A stretch of DNA of 64,000 nt from contig DASSSY010000003.1 of the NCBI GenBank assembly GCA_035708205.1, positions 62,001-126,000 of the forward strand, read 5' to 3'. The position numbers and the translations under genes were made by a program. Below are positions 32,059-41,837 of the stretch, piece by piece; the first letter of the stretch is position 1, and each line of letters starts with the position of its first letter. Under the pieces are notes generated by a model. The model did no database searches, had not been told where the DNA came from, and worked only from the letters and a program-made list of their open reading frames with translations. The stretch comes from DASSSY01 sp035708205 (GTDB lineage Bacteria > Bacteroidota > Bacteroidia > Chitinophagales > Chitinophagaceae).

Positions 32059-32790
32059 TCATTCGTCAATCGGACCAGCCTCTGATGCATTCCTTTCCCC
32101 CTCCCTGATATGGCCCTTGAAATCAGCATCCCTGTCCAACGGCAAGTCCTCATCAGCTTTAAAGCGCAGGTAGTACACCTTGCGAGTGCCGGCAATGTCC
32201 AATCGCTCATAATGGGTCTTGATCAATAAATCGGGTTTTATATTTTGAGTCGCGTATACATTATCAGAAGATTCCAGAAGCGTTAATCCATAAAATTCAA
32301 TAACTGCCTTTGTAAAACGGAACAAATCCGGGCTGTCGGTCTTCAGGTTAATCGTGCCTTCCGGCTTTAGGATTTGCCGGTAAAACCGCAGAAACTTAGG
32401 ATGGGTTAACCGCTTATTAATTTTTGAAAAACGCAATTGCGGGTCGGGGAAGGTTATCCATATCTCAGACACTTCATTAGGTTGAAAATACACGGCAATG
32501 CGGTCGATCTGTGTCCTTAAGAACGCTACGTTTTCCAGGCCTTCATCTAAAGCTGTTTTAGCCCCGCGCCAAATCCTGTTCCCTTTGACATCCACGCCTA
32601 TAAAATTCCGGCTGGGATACATCCTGCCCAAACCCAGGGCATATTCTCCTTTGCCACAGGCCAATTCCAAGGTCAAACTGTTGTGGTTGCCAAAAAAACC
32701 GGCCCAGTTACCCGCCATATTTTCCGGGTATTCCAATACATTTCCGAAAGCTTTTATAGCTTCAAAGCGAACGAGTTTCTTTTGCCCCAT
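32059..32790 (-). CDS. trmB: tRNA (guanine-N7)-methyltransferase
   Basis: TrmB methylates G46 in the variable loop of tRNA using SAM. The 243-residue protein has motif I LELACGKGEYALGLG at about 38, FIGVDVKGNRIWRGAKTA, and the TrmB signature ITFPDPQLRFSKINKRLTH near 120, with a catalytic Asp in the PDP motif. The C-terminal tail (about 215-243) is acidic and species-specific. Length is normal. It is divergent from the amino-acid permease gene. The 200 bp between trmB and mrp hold no gene. Confidence 0.95.
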   Translation of the reverse strand: MGQKKLVRFEAIKAFGNVLEYPENMAGNWAGFFGNHNSLTLELACGKGEYALGLGRMYPSRNFIGVDVKGNRIWRGAKTALDEGLENVAFLRTQIDRIAVYFQPNEVSEIWITFPDPQLRFSKINKRLTHPKFLRFYRQILKPEGTINLKTDSPDLFRFTKAVIEFYGLTLLESSDNVYATQNIKPDLLIKTHYERLDIAGTRKVYYLRFKADEDLPLDRDADFKGHIREGERNASEAGPIDE

Positions 32791-32941
32791 CGAAATACTA
32801 TTGTTTTATTAATGCTCTTTTTTAATTTCGACTGCAAAGGTTTAAATATTTATCAAATTCTAAAAATAAATTCCACGGGGCGATTGGTTGGCATATTATT
32901 TTTTGTATCCTTGTTGCTTCAAAGCAAAAGCTAATCGACGT

Positions 32942-34387
32942 ATGGCAACAGAAATACAAGCACCCCGGCCCGAACAATTCCAGCGTTCCTTAAGCCTTCT
33001 GGACGGCACTTTACTGGTCATCGGATCCATGATCGGATCCGGTATTTTCATCACCAGTGCCGATATGGCCGCCGGCCTGGGCAGCACTGGCTGGCTCTTA
33101 ACCGCGTGGATTCTTTCCGGCGTGGTAACTATCATCGCCGCAATCAGTTACGGGGAACTGAGTGGCATGTTCCCGAAAGCCGGCGGTCAATACGTTTATC
33201 TGCAGGAAGCTTTTGGCAACCGTATCGCCTTTCTTTACGGCTGGTCGTTTTTCGCCGTTATCGAAACCGGCACCATTGCGGCGGTAGCGGTAGCTTTTGC
33301 CAAGTACACGGGTTATATTTTCCCGGGCGTTGGCGAACAAAATATCCTTTTGCACATCGGCGCGTCATTTTCCGTTAGCGCCGCCCAGATATTGGCTATT
33401 GCCAGTATTTTACTGCTGACGCTGATAAACAGCAGGGGCGTCAAAAGTGGTAAATGGATCCAGTTTATTTTTACTTTTATTAAAATAGCGGCGTTGGCGC
33501 TGTTGATTCTTTTAGGCTTTTGGGTATCCCGCCATTGGGATATTTTCAGCCAGAATATGCTGCACGCCTGGAAGGCCAAAGCATTTACCATCAACCAGGA
33601 GGCCATCAGCAGCGAATCGCTAAGCACAATTGGCCTTATTGCCGCCATGGGCGTAGCTATGGTAGGCGCTTTGTTTTCCAGCGACGCCTGGAATGGGGTC
33701 ACGTTCATTGCCGGGGAAATTAAAAATCCCAAACGCAATATCGGCATGAGCCTGTTCCTGGGAACGCTTGTCGTCACGATAATTTATGTCTCCTGCAATT
33801 TCATGTACGTTTCCGTATTGCCCGTCAGTGGAGTGGCGGCGGCACCCGACAAAAGGATTGCCGTAGCGGTGGCCGAACAGATCATCGGCTTAAAAGGCGC
33901 TATGGTCATTGCCGCCATGATTATGGTATCAACCTTTGGCTGCAATAACGGCCTTATTTTGGCGGGCGCGCGGGTATATTATCAAATGGCCAAAGACCGG
34001 TTATTCTTCCAGCCCGCCGGGCAGTTAAATAGAAACGGTGTCCCGGGAAAATCACTATGGCTGCAGGCCATCTGGGCCTCCGCCCTCTGCCTCAGCGGCC
34101 ATTACGGCGATTTGCTCAACTTTATCATCTTTACGGTGCTTTTGTTTTACATTCTGACCATTGCGGGCATCTTCATTTTAAGGAAGAAAATGCCCAATGC
34201 GCCCCGGCCATACAAAGCTTTCGGCTACCCGGTCTTACCGGCTTTTTACATTATAGTCGCTTCTGCCATTTGCATTATTCTCCTGTTTGAGCAAACTTTC
34301 TACGCCGGGATGGGCTTGGTAATTGTCCTGATCGGCTTACCCATATATGAGTATTTCAAACGGAAACACCAACCAACCAATGGTTAA
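32942..34387 (+). CDS. APC-family amino-acid permease
   Basis: From ATG 32942 (MATEIQAPRPEQFQRSLSLLDG) the transporter has 481 residues and about 12 transmembrane helices. The longer frame to 32888 adds a poor leader and is rejected. The helix-1 motif GSMIGSGIFITSADM and the following SYGELSGMFPKAGGQYVYLQEAFG are diagnostic of the LAT-type APC family. The sodium- or proton-coupled substrate cannot be told from the sequence. It is transcribed away from trmB and followed 75 bp later by a deaminase gene on the same strand. Confidence 0.93.
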   Translation: MATEIQAPRPEQFQRSLSLLDGTLLVIGSMIGSGIFITSADMAAGLGSTGWLLTAWILSGVVTIIAAISYGELSGMFPKAGGQYVYLQEAFGNRIAFLYGWSFFAVIETGTIAAVAVAFAKYTGYIFPGVGEQNILLHIGASFSVSAAQILAIASILLLTLINSRGVKSGKWIQFIFTFIKIAALALLILLGFWVSRHWDIFSQNMLHAWKAKAFTINQEAISSESLSTIGLIAAMGVAMVGALFSSDAWNGVTFIAGEIKNPKRNIGMSLFLGTLVVTIIYVSCNFMYVSVLPVSGVAAAPDKRIAVAVAEQIIGLKGAMVIAAMIMVSTFGCNNGLILAGARVYYQMAKDRLFFQPAGQLNRNGVPGKSLWLQAIWASALCLSGHYGDLLNFIIFTVLLFYILTIAGIFILRKKMPNAPRPYKAFGYPVLPAFYIIVASAICIILLFEQTFYAGMGLVIVLIGLPIYEYFKRKHQPTNG

Positions 34388-34462
34388 ACATGAAAAATCC
34401 TCGTGTTCTCCATTAAATTTCTATCTTTACGTATACCGGTCATAATTTCCAAACCCACATCC

Positions 34463-34945
34463 ATGTCTTATAACCCTCAACCTCTTGATATCGAATTTCT
34501 GAAGGAAGCTATTGCCCTCAGCCGGCAGTTTACACCAGAAAACGGCTGCGGCCCTTTTGGGTGTGTTATTGTCAAGGAGGGACAGGTTATCGGTAAGGGC
34601 CGGAACACGGTTCTTCACGATCAGAATCCAACGGCGCACGCCGAAATAAATGCTATTGCCGATGCCTGTAAAGCACTCAATGATTACCAGCTTCACAATT
34701 GCGTAGCCTACTGCTCCGCGGAACCCTGTCCCATGTGCCTTGGCGCTTTATACTGGGCCAGGGTAAAAGCCGTTTATTTCGCGAATACCAGGAAAGACAC
34801 GGCCGGCGCCGGCTTTGACGATGCGTTCATCTATGAAGAATTAAACGTTCAGAATGAAATCAGGAGAATCCCCTTCTATCACATCGCTTTAGATGAGGCC
34901 AAAACAAGCTTTGAAAAATGGCGGATGCAAGGTACAAGATATTAA
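34463..34945 (+). CDS. Guanine deaminase-like nucleoside deaminase
   Basis: The zinc-dependent deaminase has 160 residues from ATG 34463 (MSYNPQPLDIEF); the GTG at 34403 would add 20 unsupported residues. Zinc ligands and catalytic Glu are in NPTAHAEINAIADACK and SAEPCPMCLGALYWA (H-A-E and P-C-P-M-C). The C-terminal part, ANTRKDTAGAGFDDAFIYEEL, resembles guanine deaminase GuaD of B. subtilis more than TadA. It probably converts guanine to xanthine for nitrogen salvage. A 75-bp gap follows the permease gene; a joint role in nucleobase use is only speculation. Confidence 0.88.
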   Translation: MSYNPQPLDIEFLKEAIALSRQFTPENGCGPFGCVIVKEGQVIGKGRNTVLHDQNPTAHAEINAIADACKALNDYQLHNCVAYCSAEPCPMCLGALYWARVKAVYFANTRKDTAGAGFDDAFIYEELNVQNEIRRIPFYHIALDEAKTSFEKWRMQGTRY

Positions 34946-35053
34946 TTGTCTTGACCGTCAGCCGGTAACAGGCCCTTAAAGATAACCATATGCAAAATTT
35001 TATATGCCTACCACTCAAAACATTTCTCAATTGCTATATCCGCTTTTTGAATC

Positions 35054-36148
35054 ATGAAAGGAATCCGTCGCCGCCTGACCGGCTTGGCATTACTGCTCAT
35101 TTTTAGCGTGGCCGTTAACCTTTACCTGCATTCCGGCGCAGAAGCCGTCAGGCACTATATAACGGTATTTTTTCTTCCCATCCAAAGATTCAAAAGTGAT
35201 TTACTGAATTTTACCGGCATCAGCTTTGGCGACTACCTGTACCTGTTTTTAGCTTTTATCTTGCTCTCCAGGCTAATTCGATTAGTTTATTTCGGCATCA
35301 CTTTCCTTCGGAATAAGATCGATTTTTTCAAGGAGGCCATCAGTATTGCAAACGCCTGCCTGGTCATTTATCTCATTTTCCTGATCTCCTGGGGCGGGAA
35401 CTACTATCGTCCGAACCTGGCGGAACAATGGGGCCGGAATGTCGAAGCAACCTGGGACACTGAATCATTAATTCGCCTCAACCGGTTTTTAGTCGGCAGG
35501 CTCAATCAGTTGAGTAATATACCCATGCAATTTCCAAAGCTAAAAGAGCTGAACCAAAAAGCCGATATTCTTTATCACCAGGATTTTGGCGACTGCCTTC
35601 CAAAACTGAAGGTTAAAGTCACGACCATAGGCTATATGCTCAATTATGCCGGCGTACACGGCTATTATAACCCTCTGACCGGAGAAGGGCAATTTAATCA
35701 TCAACTGCCCGCGTTTATGCACCCCTTTGTAGTCACGCATGAAATGGCCCACCAGGCGGGCATTGGTGCTGAAGACGATGCCAATCTGCTGGCTTATTTA
35801 GTGGATGTACGCAGCGCTGATCCCGCTTTTCAATATTCCGGCTATTTCAATATTTTCCTGTATGCCTATACCAATCTGCAGGAAAAGGACAGTCTTATTT
35901 CCCGGCAAATATGGCAATCCTTAAATCCTAAAAGTAAAGACGACTATATCGCTCTCAAAAACCTGTACCGGCGCTATAAAAGCTTTATGAGAGGCATCTC
36001 AAATGATATTTATGATAATTATCTGAAATGGAACGGGCAACAAAAAGGCTTAGGCAGCTATGATATGGTGGTCCGATGGGTGTATTACTGGGAATTTATC
36101 GCAAAAGAAAAGGCAGATATATCTATCTGCCCTCCCGGTCGACACTAA
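35054..36148 (+). CDS. DUF3810 membrane metallopeptidase-like protein
   Basis: The 364-residue protein has a hydrophobic N-terminus with about three helices (LALLLIFSVAVNLYL, YLYLFLAFILL, LVIYLIFLISWGGNYY) and an extracytoplasmic domain. In this domain VVTHEMAHQAGIGAEDDANLLAYL (about 228-251) supplies a thermolysin-like HExxH motif and downstream acidic residues. The DUF3810 family is common in Bacteroidota and Firmicutes; its activity is not established, although the zinc-peptidase motif is complete here. It converges on a TPR protein gene with a gap of only 8 bp. Confidence 0.88.
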   Translation: MKGIRRRLTGLALLLIFSVAVNLYLHSGAEAVRHYITVFFLPIQRFKSDLLNFTGISFGDYLYLFLAFILLSRLIRLVYFGITFLRNKIDFFKEAISIANACLVIYLIFLISWGGNYYRPNLAEQWGRNVEATWDTESLIRLNRFLVGRLNQLSNIPMQFPKLKELNQKADILYHQDFGDCLPKLKVKVTTIGYMLNYAGVHGYYNPLTGEGQFNHQLPAFMHPFVVTHEMAHQAGIGAEDDANLLAYLVDVRSADPAFQYSGYFNIFLYAYTNLQEKDSLISRQIWQSLNPKSKDDYIALKNLYRRYKSFMRGISNDIYDNYLKWNGQQKGLGSYDMVVRWVYYWEFIAKEKADISICPPGRH

Positions 36149-36156
36149 GAGCAAGC

Positions 36157-37452
36157 TTACAAGTTATTCAGCAGGTCCCTGGCGGCCTTTGCTTTATCCA
36201 ATTTATTCTGGATAGCATAAATCTTGGCCAGGGCTTCCAGGCTTTGTACATAGAATTTATGATCATCGGCCGATAAGGAAGCGGCCTTAGGCTGGTAAAT
36301 TTCTTTGCATTTTTCAAACAGTGGTAAGGCTTTGGCAAATAAGCCGTCTCTTTGTTTCAACAGCTTGTCATATCTTGCCTGATCATTGCCGCTCATCTGG
36401 CTCATAACGTTGTTAACTGCTGCCGCCTCATTATAATAATGGGCAGCCAGCTGATAATTCATTTGCGGATCATCGGGCGCAATGGTAATGGCTTTATTCA
36501 AAGCGGTTTCAGCCTTTTGAGCGTATTCATCCTTTTGAGCCGGGGTACTGCCGTCCTTAGGATTAGCCAGCTGATCATACAAAATGCCAAGATTAAAGTA
36601 GTTCTGGGCATTATCGGGATCTTTTTGAACATTTTCCTCAAATTTCCTGATCAATACGCCTGTATTACCCGCAGCGACATAATAATTCAGTTCCGCATTC
36701 TTTAAATTATCATCTGAAGGAAATTTCTTAAGGCCCTCTTCTATGGTAGCCACCTGGTGGTCGCTATCTTTCTTCTGGCCGTATGCCTGTGCCAGGATCA
36801 AATAAACGTTGGAAAGATTATCCCCGAGATAGCCACTGTTTTTGCAGTCATTCAAATAGCTAACGGCACTGTCATAATCTTTAAGATAATAAGCGGAGTA
36901 TCCTGAGATCATTAATGACTGGGCCCGGATCGTATCCACATCCTTATGGTCGGAAAAGCGCTTGTCTGCCTGGCGTCCCAGCAAGCCAATAGCCCGGTTC
37001 ATGCTGTTCAACGCGGAATCATACTGGGATTTATTAAAAGCGTTAATACCATCGTTAAACGCATAAAACGCTGTCCGGATGATAACGGGAATGGCTTCTG
37101 ATTTTGTTTTATAACTGCCGTCTAAAGCAAAGGTTTTGCGCAAAGCCTCGTAGCTCTCCATATAAGGCTTTCCGGCACTTACCGCACTATTGCCCTGAAG
37201 GGAAACATAAACCGAAGCTTTGACAAACCAGGTTTTGGGATCGTCCTTTGTACTGGGATCTTTCACCGCTTCATCAATAGCGGCTTTGGCTTTCTCAAGC
37301 GCCAACAAGGCTGTTCCCTCATTGTTCGTACCCGTAGCCGTACCGGCATTGTTCAATTCTTTTTGTGCTTTACGGACATTAGATTTCTGGGCAAATGATG
37401 CTGTGCCCAAAGACAAAGCCGCTCCGACAAGCAACAATTTTTGGAATGTCAT
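36157..37452 (-). CDS. Exported TPR-repeat protein
   Basis: The 431-residue protein begins with a signal peptide (LLLVGAALSLGTASFAQ, cleavage after about residue 21). It consists largely of TPR-like helical hairpins such as YDSALNSMNRAIGLLG, YFNLGILYDQLANP and AETALNKAITIAPDDPQ. TPR proteins act as scaffolds in periplasmic or envelope complexes. No lipobox is present, so it is probably periplasmic or outer-membrane associated. No partner is apparent from the neighbours. The family assignment rests on repeat pattern only. Confidence 0.85.
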   Translation of the reverse strand: MTFQKLLLVGAALSLGTASFAQKSNVRKAQKELNNAGTATGTNNEGTALLALEKAKAAIDEAVKDPSTKDDPKTWFVKASVYVSLQGNSAVSAGKPYMESYEALRKTFALDGSYKTKSEAIPVIIRTAFYAFNDGINAFNKSQYDSALNSMNRAIGLLGRQADKRFSDHKDVDTIRAQSLMISGYSAYYLKDYDSAVSYLNDCKNSGYLGDNLSNVYLILAQAYGQKKDSDHQVATIEEGLKKFPSDDNLKNAELNYYVAAGNTGVLIRKFEENVQKDPDNAQNYFNLGILYDQLANPKDGSTPAQKDEYAQKAETALNKAITIAPDDPQMNYQLAAHYYNEAAAVNNVMSQMSGNDQARYDKLLKQRDGLFAKALPLFEKCKEIYQPKAASLSADDHKFYVQSLEALAKIYAIQNKLDKAKAARDLLNNL

Positions 37453-37601
37453 ATCTATGGTTTATTATGTTAAGATCACAAAAATAGATTTTTCCTTTAA
37501 AAACCACTGTTAATTTCAGAACGTCCTATCACCATAAAATCAACTCTTTTCTTTATTTTTACCAGCGTATTATCGTCTAATAAACCATTAGCGCCGCTTT
37601 C

Positions 37602-38264
37602 ATGAACTTTACCAGACTATTGCTGCTTTTGCTGTTTGTTTTTTCTGCTCCGCAGGTCAATGCCGGTCAACCCCGGACATTATTGATCAACCAGCTCAAA
37701 TCAGGCGACCTGATCTTCCAGAACCTGGATTGCGGAAGCCTTTGCGATGCTATTGAAGCCGTCACACCGGCATATGACGGCGAGCATTTCTCTCATGTCG
37801 GCATTATTTACCTAAATAAGGAAGGTCAGCTCATGGTCATTGAGGCCATCGGTAAAGGGGTTTGTTTAACGCCTATTCAGAAAGTGCTTCAGCGCAGCAA
37901 AAACCCCTGCTATATAGGCCGGCTAAGATCGTCGGATAGCGGAATGGCCCGTCAGGTTATCGCTTTCGCCTTAAAGCAGGAAGGCCAGCCATATGACGAC
38001 GGGTTTATTTATAACAATGGTAAATACTACTGCTCAGAATTGGTTTATGACGCCTTTAAAGCGGCCAATCATCAAGAACCGTTCTTCAGTATGCAACCCA
38101 TGACCTACAAGATGCCGGGAAGCAATGAAATTTTTCCCGCGTGGAAACAATACTTTTCAAAATTACACCTGACCGTTCCCGAAGGCCGACCGGGCTGTAG
38201 TCCCGGCGGTATAGCCAGCTCCGGAAAGCTCATCATGCTTTTACTGCAGCACGCTCAAAAATAA
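37602..38264 (+). CDS. NlpC/P60-like (YiiX/YebB) cysteine hydrolase
   Basis: The 220-residue exported protein has a signal peptide (LLLLLLFVFSAPQVNAGQ) and a permuted papain-like fold of the YiiX/YebB type. The conserved His lies in FSHVGIIYLNKEGQ (about 66) and the Cys in YYCSELVYDAFKAANHQ (about 147). Such enzymes hydrolyse amide or ester bonds in peptidoglycan peptides or lipids; the substrate is not known for this one. It stands about 30 bp upstream of the 1176-residue outer-membrane-type protein on the same strand. Confidence 0.88.
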   Translation: MNFTRLLLLLLFVFSAPQVNAGQPRTLLINQLKSGDLIFQNLDCGSLCDAIEAVTPAYDGEHFSHVGIIYLNKEGQLMVIEAIGKGVCLTPIQKVLQRSKNPCYIGRLRSSDSGMARQVIAFALKQEGQPYDDGFIYNNGKYYCSELVYDAFKAANHQEPFFSMQPMTYKMPGSNEIFPAWKQYFSKLHLTVPEGRPGCSPGGIASSGKLIMLLLQHAQK

Positions 38265-38293
38265 TTCATGAATAAGATACCTATTTTTGAAAG

Positions 38294-41200
38294 GTGATTC
38301 GTCAATGGAAATATTTGTTGCTCATTTGGCTGGCACTTTCTTTTACCCAAAAAGGGCGGGCGCAGCAACCTGACTCATCGGCCATCAGAAGTAACTGGCA
38401 GGTCAAAACTATTCCTGTTCTGGACTCCCTCATCATTGATTCTTTTTCTATTGCTCCAAAATCGTTTCATATAAAAAATATTCCCGACAGCAATTTTATT
38501 TGTTTGCCGGAACAGGCTCTGCTCGTATGGAAATATAAACCCTGCCAGGATTCTGTACGGATAAGCTATCGTCGTTTAGCTATTGCCATTGCGGCCAGGC
38601 ATCAGCATCACCAGCTATCGGCCGTCAATACCAATATCGCTTTCCCGATGCAAACGATTTCAGAACAAAATGAAATGACGGACAAGAATTTTGTCAACTT
38701 CAACAGCATCGACTATAACGGCACTTACGGGCGCAGCCTGACTTTGGGCAATCAGCAGGATGTTTCTTTAAATTCCAATTTTGATCTCCAGCTCAATGGC
38801 TATATCTTAGACAGCATCCGTATTGAGGCCGCGTTATCCGATAATAATATTCCTTTTCAGCCGGACGGCAACACCCAGCAAATCCAGGAGTTTGACAAGA
38901 TTTATATCACTTTTGAAAAGGGCCGCCACAAGCTCACGGCCGGTGACTATGAGCTGGCACCGCCCAACAGCCATTTCATGAATTTCAATAAACGGGTTCA
39001 GGGGGTTTTCTACCAAGGTTCTGTTCCTGACAATAAAAAAATACAAAATAAGGTCGGGCTGAGCGCTTCCATTGCCAAAGGCGAGTTTGCCAGAAATGTT
39101 TTCCAGGGAGAAGAAGGCAACCAGGGGCCGTACAAGCTTCAGGGCAACAACGGGGAACAGTTTTTTATTGTCCTGGCCGGTTCCGAAAAAGTGTATATTG
39201 ACGGTATCCTGATGCAGCGCGGTGAAGACCGGGATTACACCATTGATTACAATACCTCGGAAATTACTTTTATGCCTGGCCGCATGATCACAAAAGACTC
39301 CCGTATCCAGGTAGAATTTGAATACCAGAACCGCAGTTATCTTAACACTTTGCTTTATGCTTATGATGAATTGACCATCAATAAAAAATGGCAGTTTAAA
39401 TTTCATGCTTATTCAAACCAGGACTCCAGGAACCAGGCTTACCTGCAAGATCTTTCGGGCGCACAAAAAAGGTTCCTCAGCGGGATTGGCGATAATATTG
39501 ATGAAGCTTTTTATCCCAGTATTCAACAAGATACTTTCGCGGCCGGAAAAGTCCTTTACCGGATGACCGACAGCCTGGTCAACGGCATTTTGTACGATTC
39601 CGTATTTGTTTACAGCACTCAGAAAGACAGCACTTTATATGCTTTAGGATTCTCCTATGTCGGTGACCATAAAGGGAACTATCTTATTTCCGGAGATAAC
39701 GCCAACGGCCGTTCTTACCGGTGGATAGCCCCGCTGAGCGGCCAACCCCAGGGAAGCTATGCGCCTTATGTGTTATTGGTCACGCCCAAAAAACAACAGA
39801 TGTTCACAGTCGGCGGCAGCTACCAGATCGACAGCCTCAAGCAAGCCGGTTTTGAAATGGCGGCCAGCAATTACGCGCCCAACCTGTTCAGCCGGGCTGA
39901 TAACCAGCTGCACTGGGGGTTTGCCGGCAACGCCTTTTACAATGAAAAAAGAAATTTTGGAAAGACAGACAGCGCCGGCCGTCAACACTGGCAATGGGCC
40001 AACAGCATCAGTTATGAATGGACCCAAAGCCAGTTCACTCCCATTGCACCCTACCGGGATGTGGAATTTGACCGGGACTGGAACATATCCGCTTACGACT
40101 CCAGCAACAATAACCGGCAAAACAACGGCGATGAAACCCTGATCAATTTTAAAACCGCTATCAGCCGGCAATCCTGGGGCAGTCTTTCCTATCAGCTGAG
40201 CCGCTACAAGGAAGGGAATATTTTCAAAGCCAATCAGCATAATATTACGCTCAACTTAGCGCACAAAACATATAAAGCCGGCATTATTTACAACCTGATG
40301 CATGCCGGCAATCCGCTTCAGGAAAGCGATTATCTGCGCCCATCCGCCTTTTTTGAAAAACAATTTCCCCGATTTGCCGGCATCAGCATTGGCGCCACCT
40401 GGGAGCAGGAACGCAACAATATCCGCAATATTCCGGGCGGCCTGCTCTCCGCCGCCGCTTTTGCCTACAACCAGCTTTCCGTTTACCTGAGGAACGGCGG
40501 CGATCAAAAGACCAGATTCAGCCTGGAATACCAGTACCGGGAAGATCAAAAGCCGGACCAGGAATCGTTTATTCCGGAAAGCCATGCACAAACCGTAAAA
40601 GCGGACCTGACCATCGGCAGCTGGAAAGGCCAGCAAATTATTTTAACCGCCGCTTACCGCATTCTGTCCACACAGGACTCATCGCTCATCAATACCCCAA
40701 ACGGCGGGCAAAACATTCTGGCACGCTTACAATACCAGGGCAATATCGGCAAAGGGTTTATCATACCGGCAACCCTTTTTGAAATCGGCTCCGGCCAACA
40801 ACAAAAACAGGAGTATATTTATGTGAAAGTCCCCACCGGGCAGGGCATTTATACCTGGGTAGATTATAATCATGACAGCGTGCAACAGGCCAATGAATTT
40901 GAAGTGGCTGTTTATCCCGATCAGAAACAATACATCCGGATTATCAGCCCGATCAACACTTATGTATCTGTCAATTATACTACGCTGACCCAGGCCTTAT
41001 CCGTCAGCCCGGATAATTTATGGGCGGGAAAATCTAAAAAAGACTGGCAAAAATTCGCCGGCCGGTTTTCGGATCAGCTGTCTTTACAGATCAACAACCG
41101 GGGCCTGGCCGATGCCGGGCTTCGCGGCTTCAATCCGTTCAGCCACAGCATTGCCGATGAAAACATTATCGCGAATGCTACCTCGCTCAACAATTCCGTA

Positions 41201-41824
41201 TATTTCAACCAATTGAGCTCCGTATGGGGGCTAACCTACAATTATCTTTACCAGTCAGGCAAGAGCCTGCTGACCTATGGCCTGGAAGGCAACGACAGAA
41301 GCATGCACAATCTTTCAGCAAGAGTGGTGCTTTTCAAATCGCTTACCGTTGACGCCACTTTAGGCAACGGCTACCGGGGCTATCATTCTGCCGTATCCGA
41401 TGACGGCCGTACCTACAATTTTTCCGACCGGCTCATCCACCCGGAATTGAGCTGGATCCTGGGGTCAAGGCTCCGCATAAAAGCCGGCTACCAATGGAAT
41501 GAACGGCAAAACAGGAAAGACCTGGGTGACGAGCTGGCTGATATCCAATCTGTTGATCTTAGCTTCCGCCTGAGTTTTCCGAAAACCGGCAACATCAATC
41601 TTAGCGGCAAATACGCTGCCATCCGTTTCACGGGAGAAGATAACACCTCATTAGCCTTTGCCATTTTAGACGCCCTGCAAAAAGGCAGCAACTGGCTCTG
41701 GCAGCTCAGCTGGGAACGCAATATCGGCCGGGGCATCCAGATTTCATTGGAATATGACGGCCGGAAGTCCCAAGGTTCGGAGATCATCCATACCGGCACC
41801 ATGAGCATCCGGGCCATACTGTAG
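38294..41824 (+). CDS. Large uncharacterised outer-membrane-type protein
   Basis: The 1176-residue protein starts with GTG at 38294 and a signal peptide (YLLLIWLALSFTQKGRAQ). It is rich in alternating hydrophobic/aromatic strands throughout (for example FSLEYQYREDQKPD, GLTYNYLYQSG, RIKAGYQWNERQ) and ends in an amphipathic strand with a terminal Leu, as in beta-barrel outer-membrane proteins. Around residues 290-345 are AGSEKVYIDGILMQRGED and DYTIDYNTSEITFMPG, a motif I recall from very large Bacteroidota and Gemmatimonadota surface proteins. No plug, TonB box or T9SS C-terminal domain is visible. Function unknown. Followed by convergent badF-like gene after 13 bp. Confidence 0.8.
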   Translation: MIRQWKYLLLIWLALSFTQKGRAQQPDSSAIRSNWQVKTIPVLDSLIIDSFSIAPKSFHIKNIPDSNFICLPEQALLVWKYKPCQDSVRISYRRLAIAIAARHQHHQLSAVNTNIAFPMQTISEQNEMTDKNFVNFNSIDYNGTYGRSLTLGNQQDVSLNSNFDLQLNGYILDSIRIEAALSDNNIPFQPDGNTQQIQEFDKIYITFEKGRHKLTAGDYELAPPNSHFMNFNKRVQGVFYQGSVPDNKKIQNKVGLSASIAKGEFARNVFQGEEGNQGPYKLQGNNGEQFFIVLAGSEKVYIDGILMQRGEDRDYTIDYNTSEITFMPGRMITKDSRIQVEFEYQNRSYLNTLLYAYDELTINKKWQFKFHAYSNQDSRNQAYLQDLSGAQKRFLSGIGDNIDEAFYPSIQQDTFAAGKVLYRMTDSLVNGILYDSVFVYSTQKDSTLYALGFSYVGDHKGNYLISGDNANGRSYRWIAPLSGQPQGSYAPYVLLVTPKKQQMFTVGGSYQIDSLKQAGFEMAASNYAPNLFSRADNQLHWGFAGNAFYNEKRNFGKTDSAGRQHWQWANSISYEWTQSQFTPIAPYRDVEFDRDWNISAYDSSNNNRQNNGDETLINFKTAISRQSWGSLSYQLSRYKEGNIFKANQHNITLNLAHKTYKAGIIYNLMHAGNPLQESDYLRPSAFFEKQFPRFAGISIGATWEQERNNIRNIPGGLLSAAAFAYNQLSVYLRNGGDQKTRFSLEYQYREDQKPDQESFIPESHAQTVKADLTIGSWKGQQIILTAAYRILSTQDSSLINTPNGGQNILARLQYQGNIGKGFIIPATLFEIGSGQQQKQEYIYVKVPTGQGIYTWVDYNHDSVQQANEFEVAVYPDQKQYIRIISPINTYVSVNYTTLTQALSVSPDNLWAGKSKKDWQKFAGRFSDQLSLQINNRGLADAGLRGFNPFSHSIADENIIANATSLNNSVYFNQLSSVWGLTYNYLYQSGKSLLTYGLEGNDRSMHNLSARVVLFKSLTVDATLGNGYRGYHSAVSDDGRTYNFSDRLIHPELSWILGSRLRIKAGYQWNERQNRKDLGDELADIQSVDLSFRLSFPKTGNINLSGKYAAIRFTGEDNTSLAFAILDALQKGSNWLWQLSWERNIGRGIQISLEYDGRKSQGSEIIHTGTMSIRAIL

Positions 41825-41837
41825 CGGACTCGAAATT

